64,000 bases of DNA, from positions 16,748-80,747 of the forward strand of contig NZ_FMIQ01000037.1 of the NCBI RefSeq assembly GCF_900095695.1. Reading direction: 5' to 3'. Position numbers and translations under genes: made by a program. Positions 1 to 8,044 of the stretch are shown here, in pieces. The stretch is from Hafnia alvei (GTDB lineage: Bacteria > Pseudomonadota > Gammaproteobacteria > Enterobacterales > Enterobacteriaceae). Under the pieces are notes generated by a model, which saw nothing but the letters and a program-made list of their open reading frames with translations, did not search any database and was not told the origin of the DNA. How positions within the stretch are numbered: the first letter of the stretch is position 1; each line of letters begins with the position of its first letter.

Positions 1-126
1 GTTTTGTGGTCGTCTTCTCTGGGAGTTGCGGCTGAAAATGCTTATTTTTACATGTATATATCGTCAGGACGTATGGTCTCTAACCATGCCGATGTCAGTG
101 AAGGTGTAACGTGTATCGTGCCGTAA
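1..126 (+). CDS. C-terminal end of a surface protein, DUF1566/Lcl_C-like (partial, cut by left edge)
   Basis: The first 42 codons of the window read open in frame 1 and stop at TAA 124-126. The 41 residues contain a WSSS core, alternating aromatic residues (AYFYMYISSG) and a final Cys three residues before the stop (TCIVP). That pattern resembles the C-terminal DUF1566/Lcl_C-type module found at the end of many secreted adhesin-like and invasin-like proteins, where the usual ending is close to VRCVR. Only the tail is visible, so the main body, the signal peptide and the true function cannot be judged. A strong hairpin with a T run lies 15 bases after the stop, as expected for a gene end. The family assignment rests on pattern memory, not on an alignment. 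Confidence 0.45.
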   Translation, partial: VLWSSSLGVAAENAYFYMYISSGRMVSNHADVSEGVTCIVP

Positions 127-140
127 GCGGCCAATAAAAC

Positions 141-170
141 GCGGGGGCAGTTAATTGCCCCCGTTTTTTA
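141..170. terminator. Bidirectional intrinsic terminator
   Basis: The stem CGGGGGCA / TGCCCCCG around a TTAAT-type loop is followed by a T6 run. An A run precedes the stem, so it can also serve the converging gene on the minus strand whose stop codon is at 171-173. Confidence 0.85.
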
Positions 171-1022
171 CTATTCAGATGTCACCAATTTAAACAATGC
201 GGCTGCGCGTTGGACGTGCTCGGCATCAAAGCGGTTGAGCGTGAAAAACTGCTCATTTTTTCCAGGGCGGATAGCTAACGCGAGCTGCTTTTCACCTTGT
301 TCGTTATTCAACCAGCCATAAAGATAGCTGCCAATATCAGCGCCGTCTTGCCAGCTTATAATGACCGATGTGGCTGGTGACGTTTCACCCGCAGGGCGGG
401 TGGCAATAAAGAGCTCGCCTTGCCATAGTCCGCTAAACTCATCATCTTTTTGCAGCTTTTTACCATTAGAGGCCAATGTGGCCGCCAAGCTGTTAGCTTT
501 CTCTTCCGTTACCGTTTTCTCAAGTATTTGCCACAGCGGATAGTCGTTTTCAACCTGATAGCAGGCGGCTCCGAGGTAATCATTAATATCTCGCCATTGC
601 TGATTGACCGTCTCTTTCATTTCACTATCAAGAATATTGCGGTATTGCATCAGGCCACCGCCGTTTTCACCTAATTGCTGGTGGGCAATCAGTGACATTG
701 TTCGCGGTTTGCGGCGAAACGTTGCCCACAGCAGAAACTTGGGAATACGAAAGGTAATAGCCTGCACGCTAAAACGAAAATGACCCGGACGCGTCAGCAT
801 AAAACCGTTTGAGGTGCCGCGTTTGTCCTGATAATTACGGATCATCACCAGCGGACATAGCCCCATCCAGCCGGTTAAGTAATGCTCTTTGATCGAACCG
901 TTCAAATCCAGATCGGCCACCATCTGTGAGATCTTATCTTCTTCTAGCTTATTTAATGGGTGCGCAAGTTCTGCGCTGTGCAGGCTTTTTTCTAGCGGTG
1001 GCAACGAAGGGAGTGTGAACAT
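171..1022 (-). CDS. Unrecognised 283-aa protein
   Basis: I do not recognise this family. It has no N-terminal signal peptide and no clear membrane span; the most hydrophobic stretch (FLLWATF, near residue 97) is short and followed by an RRKPR basic patch. The first third is rich in Leu/Pro and has a GWMGLCPL segment. The C-terminal third has regular beta-like stretches (VIISWQDG, YLYGWL, LALAIRP). The 852-bp frame uses ordinary codons like its neighbours, and the start ATG (minus strand, 1020-1022) is the first in the frame. It converges on the preceding partial gene with a shared terminator and is divergent from ivy. It may be a cytoplasmic protein of unknown role; no function is proposed. 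Confidence 0.7.
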   Translation of the reverse strand: MFTLPSLPPLEKSLHSAELAHPLNKLEEDKISQMVADLDLNGSIKEHYLTGWMGLCPLVMIRNYQDKRGTSNGFMLTRPGHFRFSVQAITFRIPKFLLWATFRRKPRTMSLIAHQQLGENGGGLMQYRNILDSEMKETVNQQWRDINDYLGAACYQVENDYPLWQILEKTVTEEKANSLAATLASNGKKLQKDDEFSGLWQGELFIATRPAGETSPATSVIISWQDGADIGSYLYGWLNNEQGEKQLALAIRPGKNEQFFTLNRFDAEHVQRAAALFKLVTSE

Positions 1023-1217
1023 GCTGGTTTTCTCTGGTCGATTCTTATGGTTGATAGCTTACCTTAAGTTGTCATACCAACGAGGATTTCCCGCTTTTTT
1101 GTCCTAACTTTCGTGGTATGGATCAACTTTTACGGTATGGCGCGGTCATATAAAATACATGTATGTTTTCTTGTTATTCGATTTGTTATAGATATTTGAC
1201 TGCAAAGGATGTTGATG

Positions 1218-1679
1218 ATGACTGATAAAAAAATACTACGAGCGGCGCTGTTAGGGGCTGTTATGAGTTTGAGCACCGCCAGCTTAGCGGCTTCGAAACC
1301 GGTCTCAACCTCGGAGCTGGTACAACAATCAGGCTATCAGCAAACATGGCAGAAGATGGTGAAAGGGCAGAAAAACTTGCCGGTATGGGCACGTAAAGGC
1401 TCTGGTACCTCAACGCCGCCAGAATGGGTAACGTGGCAAGGTAAAAAATATCAGGTTGGCAATATTTGTAAGCCGCATGACTGCGCGAATAATTTTATGT
1501 ACGTGGCGTTTAGCAATGATAAAAAACAGGTTTGGGGAGTTCGTGTGGAAATAGCGGATACCCCTGACGCGCTTGACCATCCAAGCAAACACGCAAAATA
1601 CCAGTGGCTGGGTAAGCCAGATAGTCAGATGAAAGCGATGCTCACCAAGCAAATTGAAAGCACGCCTGATTGGAATTAA
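1218..1679 (+). CDS. ivy: Ivy, periplasmic inhibitor of vertebrate (C-type) lysozyme
   Basis: Ivy is a periplasmic protein that plugs the active site of C-type lysozymes and so protects peptidoglycan. The protein begins with a typical Sec signal peptide (basic MTDKK, hydrophobic LLGAVMSLSTASLA, cleavage near ALA-ASK). It carries the family's diagnostic CKPHDC loop, which inserts into the lysozyme cleft and is closed by a disulfide, followed by NFMYVAFSNDK. The length of about 153 residues fits the family. Three in-frame ATGs lie at 1209, 1215 and 1218. The purine-rich AAGGA at 1205-1209 favours 1215 or 1218, and 1218 is used here. It stands alone, with a strong hairpin after the stop, next to a DsbA-like gene that could supply disulfide chemistry in the same compartment. 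That functional link is inference. Confidence 0.92.
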   Translation: MTDKKILRAALLGAVMSLSTASLAASKPVSTSELVQQSGYQQTWQKMVKGQKNLPVWARKGSGTSTPPEWVTWQGKKYQVGNICKPHDCANNFMYVAFSNDKKQVWGVRVEIADTPDALDHPSKHAKYQWLGKPDSQMKAMLTKQIESTPDWN

Positions 1680-1701
1680 TTTTTTAACGCATTTTCGGTT
1701 G

Positions 1702-1737
1702 GTATTCCCCAAGGTCTGTTTATCGCTTGGGGAATAC
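1702..1737. other. Perfect 12-bp stem without a T run
   Basis: GTATTCCCCAAG and CTTGGGGAATAC form a perfect 12-bp stem with a 12-base loop, 22 bases after the ivy stop codon. No T run follows on the plus strand, and on the minus strand only mixed sequence follows. It may be an RNA 3'-end stabilising hairpin or a protein-binding palindrome rather than an ordinary intrinsic terminator. Confidence 0.6.
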
Positions 1738-1933
1738 ATCAGTAGATCACGTTTATGATGTGTTGCATATAAAGTATTTTCTTTCGAAACTATCAGCGAG
1801 CAATTAATAATCGTGTTTGTCTTTCTATGTCATTGACTGTGTAATAAACCGTAAAGCCAGCAGGGTTTTATAACCGTTGATGCTAACATTTTGGCCATTG
1901 TTTAACTCTCTAATGACGGTAATGTTCACAAAT

Positions 1934-2569
1934 ATGAAAAAATATCTTTTGCTGGCGCTATTCAGCACATTCTCTTTATTTTCTTTTGCATCACACGCGG
2001 CAGACTATCAGGAAGGCGAACAGTACGTAAAACTGAAAAATAAGGTACCCAACGCCCCTGCCGTAGTTGAGTTTTTCTCCTTTTATTGCCCGCCATGCAG
2101 CCAGTTTGCAAGTGTTTATAAAGTCAGTGAAGCCGTTAACGAACGCTTACCTCAGAACGATAAAGTGGTGAAATATCACGTAGGCGCCATGGGTTCGATG
2201 GGGGAAGCGCTGACAGAAGCATGGTCTGTAGCCATTGCACTGGGAGTTGAAAACAAAGTAGAGAAGCCTCTCTTCGATGCTGTGCAGAAAGAGCAATCGA
2301 TAAAGAACAAAGAGGATATTCGTCAGGTATTTATTCAGGCGGGTATACCAGCCGAAGAATATGACGGCGCACTACATAGCTTTATGGTGAAATCAATCAC
2401 TGCAAAACAACAAAGTGCCGTAGAGGCCTTCGATGTTCGTGGTACCCCATCATTCTATGTTGATGGCCAATATCAGGTTAAGAATGACGGAATGCAGAGT
2501 AAAACCATTGATGGTTACCGTTCTGAGTTTGCAGATGTAGTGAAATTCCTGATCGATCAGAATAAGTAG
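1934..2569 (+). CDS. DsbA-type thiol oxidoreductase with CPPC active site (SrgA-like)
   Basis: This is a periplasmic thioredoxin-fold oxidase that would put disulfides into exported proteins. A signal peptide covers about residues 1-22 (MKKYLLLALFS ... ASHA-ADY). The active site is Cys52-Pro-Pro-Cys55, and the cis-Pro loop reads RGTPSF near residue 170. Housekeeping DsbA has CPHC, whereas the Salmonella paralogue SrgA has CPPC, so this is more likely an accessory DsbA paralogue than the main enzyme. The start at 1934 is chosen because it begins the signal peptide; an upstream in-frame ATG at 1922 is better spaced from a weak GACGG and remains possible. No DsbB/DsbI partner lies nearby. It ends at a terminator shared with narXL. 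Confidence 0.85.
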   Translation: MKKYLLLALFSTFSLFSFASHAADYQEGEQYVKLKNKVPNAPAVVEFFSFYCPPCSQFASVYKVSEAVNERLPQNDKVVKYHVGAMGSMGEALTEAWSVAIALGVENKVEKPLFDAVQKEQSIKNKEDIRQVFIQAGIPAEEYDGALHSFMVKSITAKQQSAVEAFDVRGTPSFYVDGQYQVKNDGMQSKTIDGYRSEFADVVKFLIDQNK

Positions 2570-2585
2570 TTTTCAGTACCGTAAT

Positions 2586-2620
2586 AAAAAGCCCGTCGAT
2601 ATTTTCTCGCGGGCTTTTTT
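2586..2620. terminator. Bidirectional terminator between the dsbA-like gene and narL
   Basis: The arms AAAAAGCCCG and CGGGCTTTTT flank a 14-base loop. T runs on both strands let it end both converging transcripts. Confidence 0.9.
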
Positions 2621-2622
2621 GA

Positions 2623-3285
2623 TCAAAAGACCTTTTCTTGTAATACCCATACAGCGGCTTCTACACGCGATTTTAACTTCATTTTTTTCAGCAAATGCTT
2701 CACGTGAACTTTTACCGTACTTTCGGTAATCATTAATTTACGGGCGATCATTTTGTTCGGTAAGCCTTGCGCAATCAGCTTCAAAATATCGCATTCGCGC
2801 GGGGTTAATTGCTGCACATCGCGCTCTGAAGAAGGGCGACTTTCACGCAGGCTGGCGGCTAATACCGGCGTGAGCGCTTCACTGATAACCACTTGTCCGG
2901 CAGCGGCCTGATGGAGTGAACGCAGCAGATCCTCTGGCTCCATGTCTTTAAGCAGGTAGCCATCGGCACCGCGCTTTAACGCACTGATGACGTCATCTTC
3001 ATGATTCGAAACGCTAAACACCACCACGCGGCCTGATAGTGTGCGGGTACGAAGCTGATCCAGCGTTTCCAGCCCGTTCATGCCCGGCATATTGAGGTCG
3101 AGCAAAATCAAATCAGGATCGAGCTCTTCCGCCAATTCAATACCTTGTTGACCGTTGCTGGCTTCGCCGATCACCTTTAGCTGTGGCTCAAGGCTAATCA
3201 GTTGTTTCACGCCGCTGCGAAGCATCGGGTGATCGTCAATTAACAGAATCGTATATTGATCGTCTTGAGTTAATGTGGAATTCAT
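2623..3285 (-). CDS. narL: NarL, nitrate/nitrite response regulator
   Basis: NarL is the DNA-binding response regulator that switches on narK and narGHJI when nitrate is present and represses many fermentation and alternative respiration genes. The 220-aa protein has a receiver domain (about residues 12-130) with the phospho-acceptor in LLDLNMPG at Asp63, and a LuxR-type helix-turn-helix (about 155-215; [15 protein letters not shown] ... [10 protein letters not shown]). The ATG at 3283-3285 is preceded by GGAG at good spacing. The open frame runs further upstream into narX, but those residues have no counterpart in the family. It follows narX by 31 bases in one operon and ends at the shared terminator. 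The narL-narX-narK-narGHJI order equals that in E. coli. Confidence 0.97.
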   Translation of the reverse strand: MNSTLTQDDQYTILLIDDHPMLRSGVKQLISLEPQLKVIGEASNGQQGIELAEELDPDLILLDLNMPGMNGLETLDQLRTRTLSGRVVVFSVSNHEDDVISALKRGADGYLLKDMEPEDLLRSLHQAAAGQVVISEALTPVLAASLRESRPSSERDVQQLTPRECDILKLIAQGLPNKMIARKLMITESTVKVHVKHLLKKMKLKSRVEAAVWVLQEKVF

Positions 3286-3316
3286 CAATTTCTCCTCTAA
3301 ACCAGATGCCGTGGGA

Positions 3317-5101
3317 TTAGCGTAATTCCTGCGGGAATGTGACTCGTACTTCGGTGCCACCGCTCGCACGGCGTGAAATTCGGCATTCTCCGTTCAGACT
3401 CTGGGCTCTATCGCTCATAATCACGAGACCGTAGTGATTCTGTCGCTCAGGGGAAGCGCTAATACCCAGGCCGTTGTCACAAATAGACATAACGATTTCA
3501 TCATCTTGTAGGGTGATGGTCATATCAACCTGCGTTGCCTGCGCGTGTTTAAGTATGTTGCTTAGTGCTTCTCTGGCAATTTGTACTAAATGAATCGCCT
3601 GATGTGATGGAACACATTTGGCTGGAAGCTGATAGTCAAAATGGATAGCAAAACCAAAGCGTTGATTAAATTCGGCGATGGTGACCTGTAAAGCAGCCAG
3701 TAACCCCGGCTCGCTAAGCTTCAGACGAAAAGTCGTCAGCAGCTCGCGCAGTTGACGATAGGCGGCATTCAGCTCTTCGCGCATCTCTTGCAGCTGGGTT
3801 TGAATATTGTCAGGTAACGCCGTGGACTGCATCTGTAAATAGCTGATTTTCATCTTTAAGCATGAGAGCGATTGGGCGATGGAGTCGTGCAGCTCACGGG
3901 CAATGGCAGAACGTTCTTCCATCACCGCCAGCTGTTGCTGTTGATCGGCCTGTTGTTCCAGCGCCAAGGTGCTGGTGATCTGTTCGGACAACGTCATCAT
4001 CAGCTGCGTTTGCTCGGGCTGTAGCGTTACGCCCTCAGGCAGCTGGGCCAAAATCAAACCATAGCGGCCGCTTTGATCGTTCAAGCTCCAACTGACCGTA
4101 GAGCTAGGTTTATTTGGAACATGCTCAGAATGATTTAAACATTGAACGCAATGCGTATCAGGACAGTGCTTGGGACGCTGTGTTTCCACACAGTTAAGCT
4201 CATCAAACTGCTCGTCGCTGTTATTTTCATATAAGCGTATTTGCAGCGAATGCAGCGGCGTGAGCTCTTGCAGCTCCGTGAGCACCGGCAGCAGGCGAGA
4301 ACATAACGGCGCGCGTGAATGGAGCTGGCGGCTGGCACGATATAGATACGACAAAACCTGATTTTTCTTTTGTAAATCCGTGGTTTTTTGCTCTACCAGC
4401 TGTTCGAGTTTGCCATACATCAGCGAGAGTTCGGATGACATAGCATTCAGCGTTGAACCCAAAATAGCCATTTCATCCTGATGATCGGTCTGCTGAAAAC
4501 GCTGGCTGAAATTTCCTTGCCCAATTGCCTGCGACATACTGACTAACTGACGCCAAGGGTGGAGTAATCGACGGCGTAAATAGACTACGGTGCCAACCAG
4601 CAGTAACAGCGTGAGAATAATAAAAATCTTTTGCACTACGCTAACCATCGTCAAACGCTGTTCGGTTTGGTGATCGATGGCGGAAACCAGTTCATCTAAG
4701 TGGCCGACGAATTTGGCCACGTTATCTCGAGCATCGTCGGGGTGCTGTGCTGCCAGCAGCGCGGGAAGCAGATCGCCTTGCCAAGCACGCTGCAGGGCGG
4801 AAAACTGCGTGTTGAGATGCTCTTCCTTGACGGCTGAAAGCAATACCGGGCTGTTTAAATCTCTATTTAATTCATTAAGGCAGCGCTTGCTATCCGCATT
4901 AGCATTCAGCGGTACCATCGAGAGTAAACGATAGCTCTGCATTCTCAGCGACCCGGATGTGTTGATCGCGTGCGCGTTGCCTTGAATGCTCTGCGCCATC
5001 CAGCTGGAAACGCTCATTCCTGCGATACCACATACGCCAAGCAGTAGCATCAAAACGGCTACCTGACTGACGATGGAAAAACGTGCACAGAAATGTTTCA
5101 T
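3317..5101 (-). CDS. narX: NarX, nitrate/nitrite sensor histidine kinase
   Basis: NarX is an inner-membrane sensor that binds nitrate in the periplasm and controls NarL phosphorylation. Membrane spans lie near residues 14-36 and 153-175. The ligand-binding P-box ([11 protein letters not shown], 50-60) is intact. Next come a HAMP linker (about 176-228), a central signalling region with the cysteine cluster C304, C313, C318 and C321, and an HPK7 dimerisation box with His405 in [12 protein letters not shown]. The C-terminal ATPase domain has an N box ([11 protein letters not shown]) and a G1 box (DNGLGI). Its 594-aa length matches the family (598 in E. coli). It is transcribed with narL and divergently from narK, sharing the 316-bp control region. 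Confidence 0.97.
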   Translation of the reverse strand: MKHFCARFSIVSQVAVLMLLLGVCGIAGMSVSSWMAQSIQGNAHAINTSGSLRMQSYRLLSMVPLNANADSKRCLNELNRDLNSPVLLSAVKEEHLNTQFSALQRAWQGDLLPALLAAQHPDDARDNVAKFVGHLDELVSAIDHQTEQRLTMVSVVQKIFIILTLLLLVGTVVYLRRRLLHPWRQLVSMSQAIGQGNFSQRFQQTDHQDEMAILGSTLNAMSSELSLMYGKLEQLVEQKTTDLQKKNQVLSYLYRASRQLHSRAPLCSRLLPVLTELQELTPLHSLQIRLYENNSDEQFDELNCVETQRPKHCPDTHCVQCLNHSEHVPNKPSSTVSWSLNDQSGRYGLILAQLPEGVTLQPEQTQLMMTLSEQITSTLALEQQADQQQQLAVMEERSAIARELHDSIAQSLSCLKMKISYLQMQSTALPDNIQTQLQEMREELNAAYRQLRELLTTFRLKLSEPGLLAALQVTIAEFNQRFGFAIHFDYQLPAKCVPSHQAIHLVQIAREALSNILKHAQATQVDMTITLQDDEIVMSICDNGLGISASPERQNHYGLVIMSDRAQSLNGECRISRRASGGTEVRVTFPQELR

Positions 5102-5177
5102 GAAAATCTACCGGCTGCGGGAAAAGGGAAAGATACCTTTGAAAAGCCTTTTTAAATCATCCTAGCCTATAACCCCA

Positions 5178-5184
5178 TACCCAT
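5178..5184 (+). promoter_or_regulatory. Candidate NarL heptamer (TACCCAT)
   Basis: TACCCAT matches the NarL heptamer TACYYMT. A second match, TACTCAT, lies at 5290-5296. Both are in the narX-narK control region upstream of the FNR box, where NarL sites lie in E. coli. Single heptamers are short, so each is weak alone. Confidence 0.45.
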
Positions 5185-5342
5185 AAGGAAGTAACCCTTA
5201 ATATTTGCGTGTGCCACTCACACAGCGAAGGCGCAATTATTAAAGCTTTAACCGGATGATTCTTCGGAAATATTTTTCTCATTATAGACTACTCATTAAG
5301 GGAGTTATGGCTGATTTCGCCAAATTGCTACCTTACAGCGGC

Positions 5343-5356
5343 TTGATTTGTATCAA
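5343..5356 (+). promoter_or_regulatory. FNR box of the narK promoter
   Basis: TTGAT-TTGT-ATCAA is a perfect FNR palindrome. Its centre (5349.5) is 41.5 bases before a plausible +1 near 5391, with TACAAC at 5379-5384 as the -10. That is the class II geometry of FNR-activated promoters. It predicts anaerobic induction of narK. Confidence 0.9.
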
Positions 5357-5417
5357 GTTTGCCCACGGGCGTGATGCGTACAACTCCGCTACTAACCGGA
5401 TAAAGGCAGAGGTTTTT

Positions 5418-6833
5418 ATGACACAAGCATCCGCTCCAGATACACAATCGAAAGGGGGCGTGATCCAGGATTGGCGCCCTGAAGAGCCTGATTTTTGGCA
5501 GCAAATCGGCCAAAAAACAGCTCAGCGTAATCTATGGATTTCAATTCCCTGTTTATTACTCGCTTTTTGCGTCTGGATGCTGTTCAGCGCGGTGGCGGTA
5601 AATCTCAACAAGGTCGGGTTTAACTTCACCACCGATCAGCTGTTTATGTTGACCGCGCTGCCTTCTGTTTCGGGCGCGATTTTGCGTGTGCCATACTCCT
5701 TTGTGATCCCTATGTTTGGTGGGCGTCGCTGGACCGCAATCAGCACTATTTTCCTCATTATTCCTTGCCTATGGCTGGGATATGCGGTGCAGGACCCAAC
5801 GACGTCGTTTAGCGTTTTCGTGACGATTTCCCTGCTGTGTGGTTTTGCCGGCGCTAACTTTGCCTCCAGCATGGCTAACATCAGCTTCTTCTTCCCTAAG
5901 AACAAACAGGGTGGAGCGCTGGGCTTAAACGGGGGCTTGGGTAATTTAGGCGTCAGCGTGATGCAGCTGATTGCGCCGATTGCTATTTCCATCAGCATTT
6001 TCGGTATCTTCGGGGGTACAGGTCATACCCAGCCAGACGGTAGTAGCCTGTGGTTGGAAAATGCCGCGTGGATCTGGGTGCCGTTCCTGATTATTGCCAC
6101 GCTGTTTGCTTGGTTTGGCATGAATGATTTAGCCGCGTCGAAGGCCTCGCTCAGCCAACAGCTACCGGTGCTTAAACGTGGGCACCTGTGGATCTTGAGC
6201 GTGCTGTATCTCTCTACGTTCGGCTCGTTTATCGGTTTTTCGGCAGGTTTTGCCATGCTGTCAAAAACTCAGTTCCCTGATGTGGTGATCCTGCATTACG
6301 CCTTCTTTGGCCCGTTCCTCGGTGCGCTGGCTCGTCCGGTCGGCGGGGCTTTGTCCGATCGCTTTGGTGGTATTCGGGTTACGCTGATCAACTTTGTGCT
6401 GATGGCGATTTTCGCCGCGCTGTTGTTCCTGACGCTGCCAACTCACGGCGTGGGTGGTTCGTTTATTGCCTTCTACAGCGTCTTTATGCTGCTGTTCTTA
6501 ACCGCAGGCTTAGGCAGTGGTTCAACGTTCCAGATGATTGCGGTGGTATTCCGTAAGATCACTATCGACAGCGTGAAAGCGCGTGGCGGTAGCGACGATC
6601 AGGCACAGCGCGAAGCCGTCACCGATACTGCGGCGGCGTTAGGTTTTATCTCCGCTATTGGTGCAGCAGGGGGCTTCTTTATTCCTAAAGCCTTTGGCAC
6701 ATCGTTGGCGCTGACCGGTTCTCCGGCTGGGGCAATGAAGATCTTTGTGGTGTTTTACGTCGTCTGTATTCTGATTACGTGGTTTGTTTATGGCCGTAAT
6801 TTGAAAACGCTGGCAACAAAGAAAGCCCGCTAA
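5418..6833 (+). CDS. narK: NarK, nitrate/nitrite transporter
   Basis: NarK is a 12-helix inner-membrane MFS transporter of the nitrate/nitrite porter family. It brings nitrate to NarG and exports nitrite. The 471-aa protein has the family's two glycine-rich signature stretches: GFAGANFASSMANISFFF followed by GLNGGLGNLGVS in the first half, and TAGLGSGSTFQMIAVVF in the second. It also has the GALARPVGGALSDRFGG motif. The ATG at 5418 follows AAAGGCAGAGG and begins with the family-like MTQASAP. The frame opens earlier at 5256, but that part spans the promoter. A single perfect FNR box and candidate NarL heptamers lie upstream. A mosaic repeat follows instead of direct linkage to narG. Confidence 0.97.
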   Translation: MTQASAPDTQSKGGVIQDWRPEEPDFWQQIGQKTAQRNLWISIPCLLLAFCVWMLFSAVAVNLNKVGFNFTTDQLFMLTALPSVSGAILRVPYSFVIPMFGGRRWTAISTIFLIIPCLWLGYAVQDPTTSFSVFVTISLLCGFAGANFASSMANISFFFPKNKQGGALGLNGGLGNLGVSVMQLIAPIAISISIFGIFGGTGHTQPDGSSLWLENAAWIWVPFLIIATLFAWFGMNDLAASKASLSQQLPVLKRGHLWILSVLYLSTFGSFIGFSAGFAMLSKTQFPDVVILHYAFFGPFLGALARPVGGALSDRFGGIRVTLINFVLMAIFAALLFLTLPTHGVGGSFIAFYSVFMLLFLTAGLGSGSTFQMIAVVFRKITIDSVKARGGSDDQAQREAVTDTAAALGFISAIGAAGGFFIPKAFGTSLALTGSPAGAMKIFVVFYVVCILITWFVYGRNLKTLATKKAR

Positions 6834-6850
6834 TAGGTTTAAAGTAAGAT

Positions 6851-7029
6851 ACTTAAGCTTATTTTTAGGGGGAGTACACCGATGGGGTCGTAGCGGCGTA
6901 AGCCGCCGACAACTTTGCCTGGAGCAAAGTTGAACAACGCGGAAGCGTTGCCCTTTAGGGAGGAACACATGGATGTGTTCCGTAACCGCCCCGCGGTGTG
7001 CTAGACCCGTGTATCTCGATCTTTTAAAC
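6851..7029. repeat. Mosaic hairpin repeat, long copy (family A)
   Basis: This 179-bp intergenic element consists of small hairpins in series: GCGGCgtaaGCCGC, AACTTTGCctggaGCAAAGTT, AACGCggaaGCGTT and GGAACACATggATGTGTTCC. They are enclosed by outer arms (AGTACACCG near 6874 and CGGTGTGCT near 6994) that pair with one mismatch. A second, shorter inverted copy lies at 59089-59192. It shares both flanks almost base for base but lacks the roughly 80-bp centre. No open frame of note lies inside. I do not know a named family for it. Confidence 0.85.
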
Positions 7030-7065
7030 GGTCGGTAACACGTTAATAAGTTTGCTCGTTCTAAT

Positions 7066-7101
7066 AAAAAAGCCCCCGCTGAATTCTCGCGGGGGCTTTT
7101 T
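7066..7101. terminator. Intrinsic terminator of the 7125-7577 gene
   Basis: A perfect AAAAAGCCCCCGC / GCGGGGGCTTTTT stem with T runs on both strands. It lies just past the stop codon of the minus-strand gene. Confidence 0.88.
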
Positions 7102-7124
7102 ATTATGGGCGAACAGCGGGGTGA

Positions 7125-7577
7125 CTATTCCCCATAGGCCGCGTTTAAATTGTCATTTACACGCGCTGGGTTGGTTTCTGGCGCCATCAGCGGCCCGCAG
7201 CGATAGCTGTGTTTGCCAAGAGTTAATCGATAATTACCGGCTTTATCCACGCCCCAATAAATTTCAGGGCTGTTATTGGCTGTTTCTTTAGCCAGTTCAT
7301 AGCTATCGGATTTAGTGTTATGGATAGCGGGAGCATATTGGGAATATTTGTAATCGCTGACAAAGCCATTATGAGAGTAAAAATAATCCCAAGCCTTGGT
7401 TTTACGGTTAATCAAACCGATAACGGCGTGACCATCGGCCACGTTTCTCAATGTTAGGTTAATGTTTTTTCCGCATTTTTGATGCTGAATGGGAGAGCTG
7501 GTGTCTGGCTCAATGGCATTAGCGAATAAGGGAAGCGCTGCCAAAACAGGGAACATCACATATTTTATATGACTCAT
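7125..7577 (-). CDS. Small exported protein of unknown function
   Basis: I do not recognise this family. The 150-aa protein has a clear Sec signal peptide (MSHIKYVMFPVLAALPLFANA, cleavage near residue 21). The mature part has two cysteines (Cys35 and one near 128 in YRCGPLM) that could form one disulfide, and many aromatic residues (WDYFYS, YKYSQY). It lacks a lipobox and membrane spans, so a periplasmic or secreted protein is likely. It lies alone on the minus strand between narK and narG, genes that are normally neighbours, and has its own terminator. It therefore looks like an insertion into the nar cluster rather than part of nitrate respiration. Confidence 0.75.
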   Translation of the reverse strand: MSHIKYVMFPVLAALPLFANAIEPDTSSPIQHQKCGKNINLTLRNVADGHAVIGLINRKTKAWDYFYSHNGFVSDYKYSQYAPAIHNTKSDSYELAKETANNSPEIYWGVDKAGNYRLTLGKHSYRCGPLMAPETNPARVNDNLNAAYGE

Positions 7578-8044
7578 CAGGTGTCAATCTCAAGAGTAAA
7601 ACGCGACTTCTGGCTGAAAGAATAATCCAGAAGGGAATATTTTCGGCGTGATGCTGATATGTCTGAGCGGTAAATACAATATCCCATTTTCATGTTGTTA
7701 CTCTTTTTTCTTATATTTTGACGTTGAAGTATTAAGCAAAAACACTGACCTGATTGCCATCAACGACTTACCTACCCCCAAATAGTCTTGCCTAGCAAAT
7801 TATCCTCAATAAAACATGCGGATTTAAAATTAATCTCTATTTTTCATTTAATTAGATGCTTTTCTGGATCTTATCCTTTGGTGGTATTTCGCGCTAATAC
7901 TGGAATAGGCCCCGCATTCTGCCTTGATCGCAATCAAGTTCCGCGCGCGTAACGCTCGGTAGTCTGGCCGCAATCTGAGCAATGCATCACGCATATTTCA
8001 CAATAATGACAGGGGATTTAATCCCCGTATCAGGAGAACTCCGG
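7578..8044 (+). promoter_or_regulatory. narG operon control region
   Basis: This 467-bp non-coding stretch carries the narGHJI promoter. The part at 7680-7870 is A+T-rich, and the NarL-like heptamer TACCCCC is at 7773-7779. The FNR box lies at 7924-7937, with a plausible -10 TAGTCT at 7960-7965. In E. coli the corresponding region binds FNR, IHF and many NarL dimers. I could not assign an IHF site here with confidence. Confidence 0.7.
7924..7937 (+). promoter_or_regulatory. FNR box of the narG promoter
   Basis: TTGAT-CGCA-ATCAA is a perfect FNR palindrome centred at 7930.5. This is 41.5 bases before a +1 near 7972, with -10 TAGTCT at 7960-7965, the class II layout seen in E. coli narG. Confidence 0.92.

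Noticed and set aside
6851..7029. Possible CRISPR-like or tRNA-like array because of serial hairpins
   Set aside because: The units differ in sequence and length, there are no direct repeats with even spacers, and no cloverleaf or CCA end is present.
7982..8044. Upstream start of narG adding 21 residues
   Set aside because: This stretch is 5' leader directly after the predicted +1. The homologous protein begins at 8045 behind a good ribosome site.
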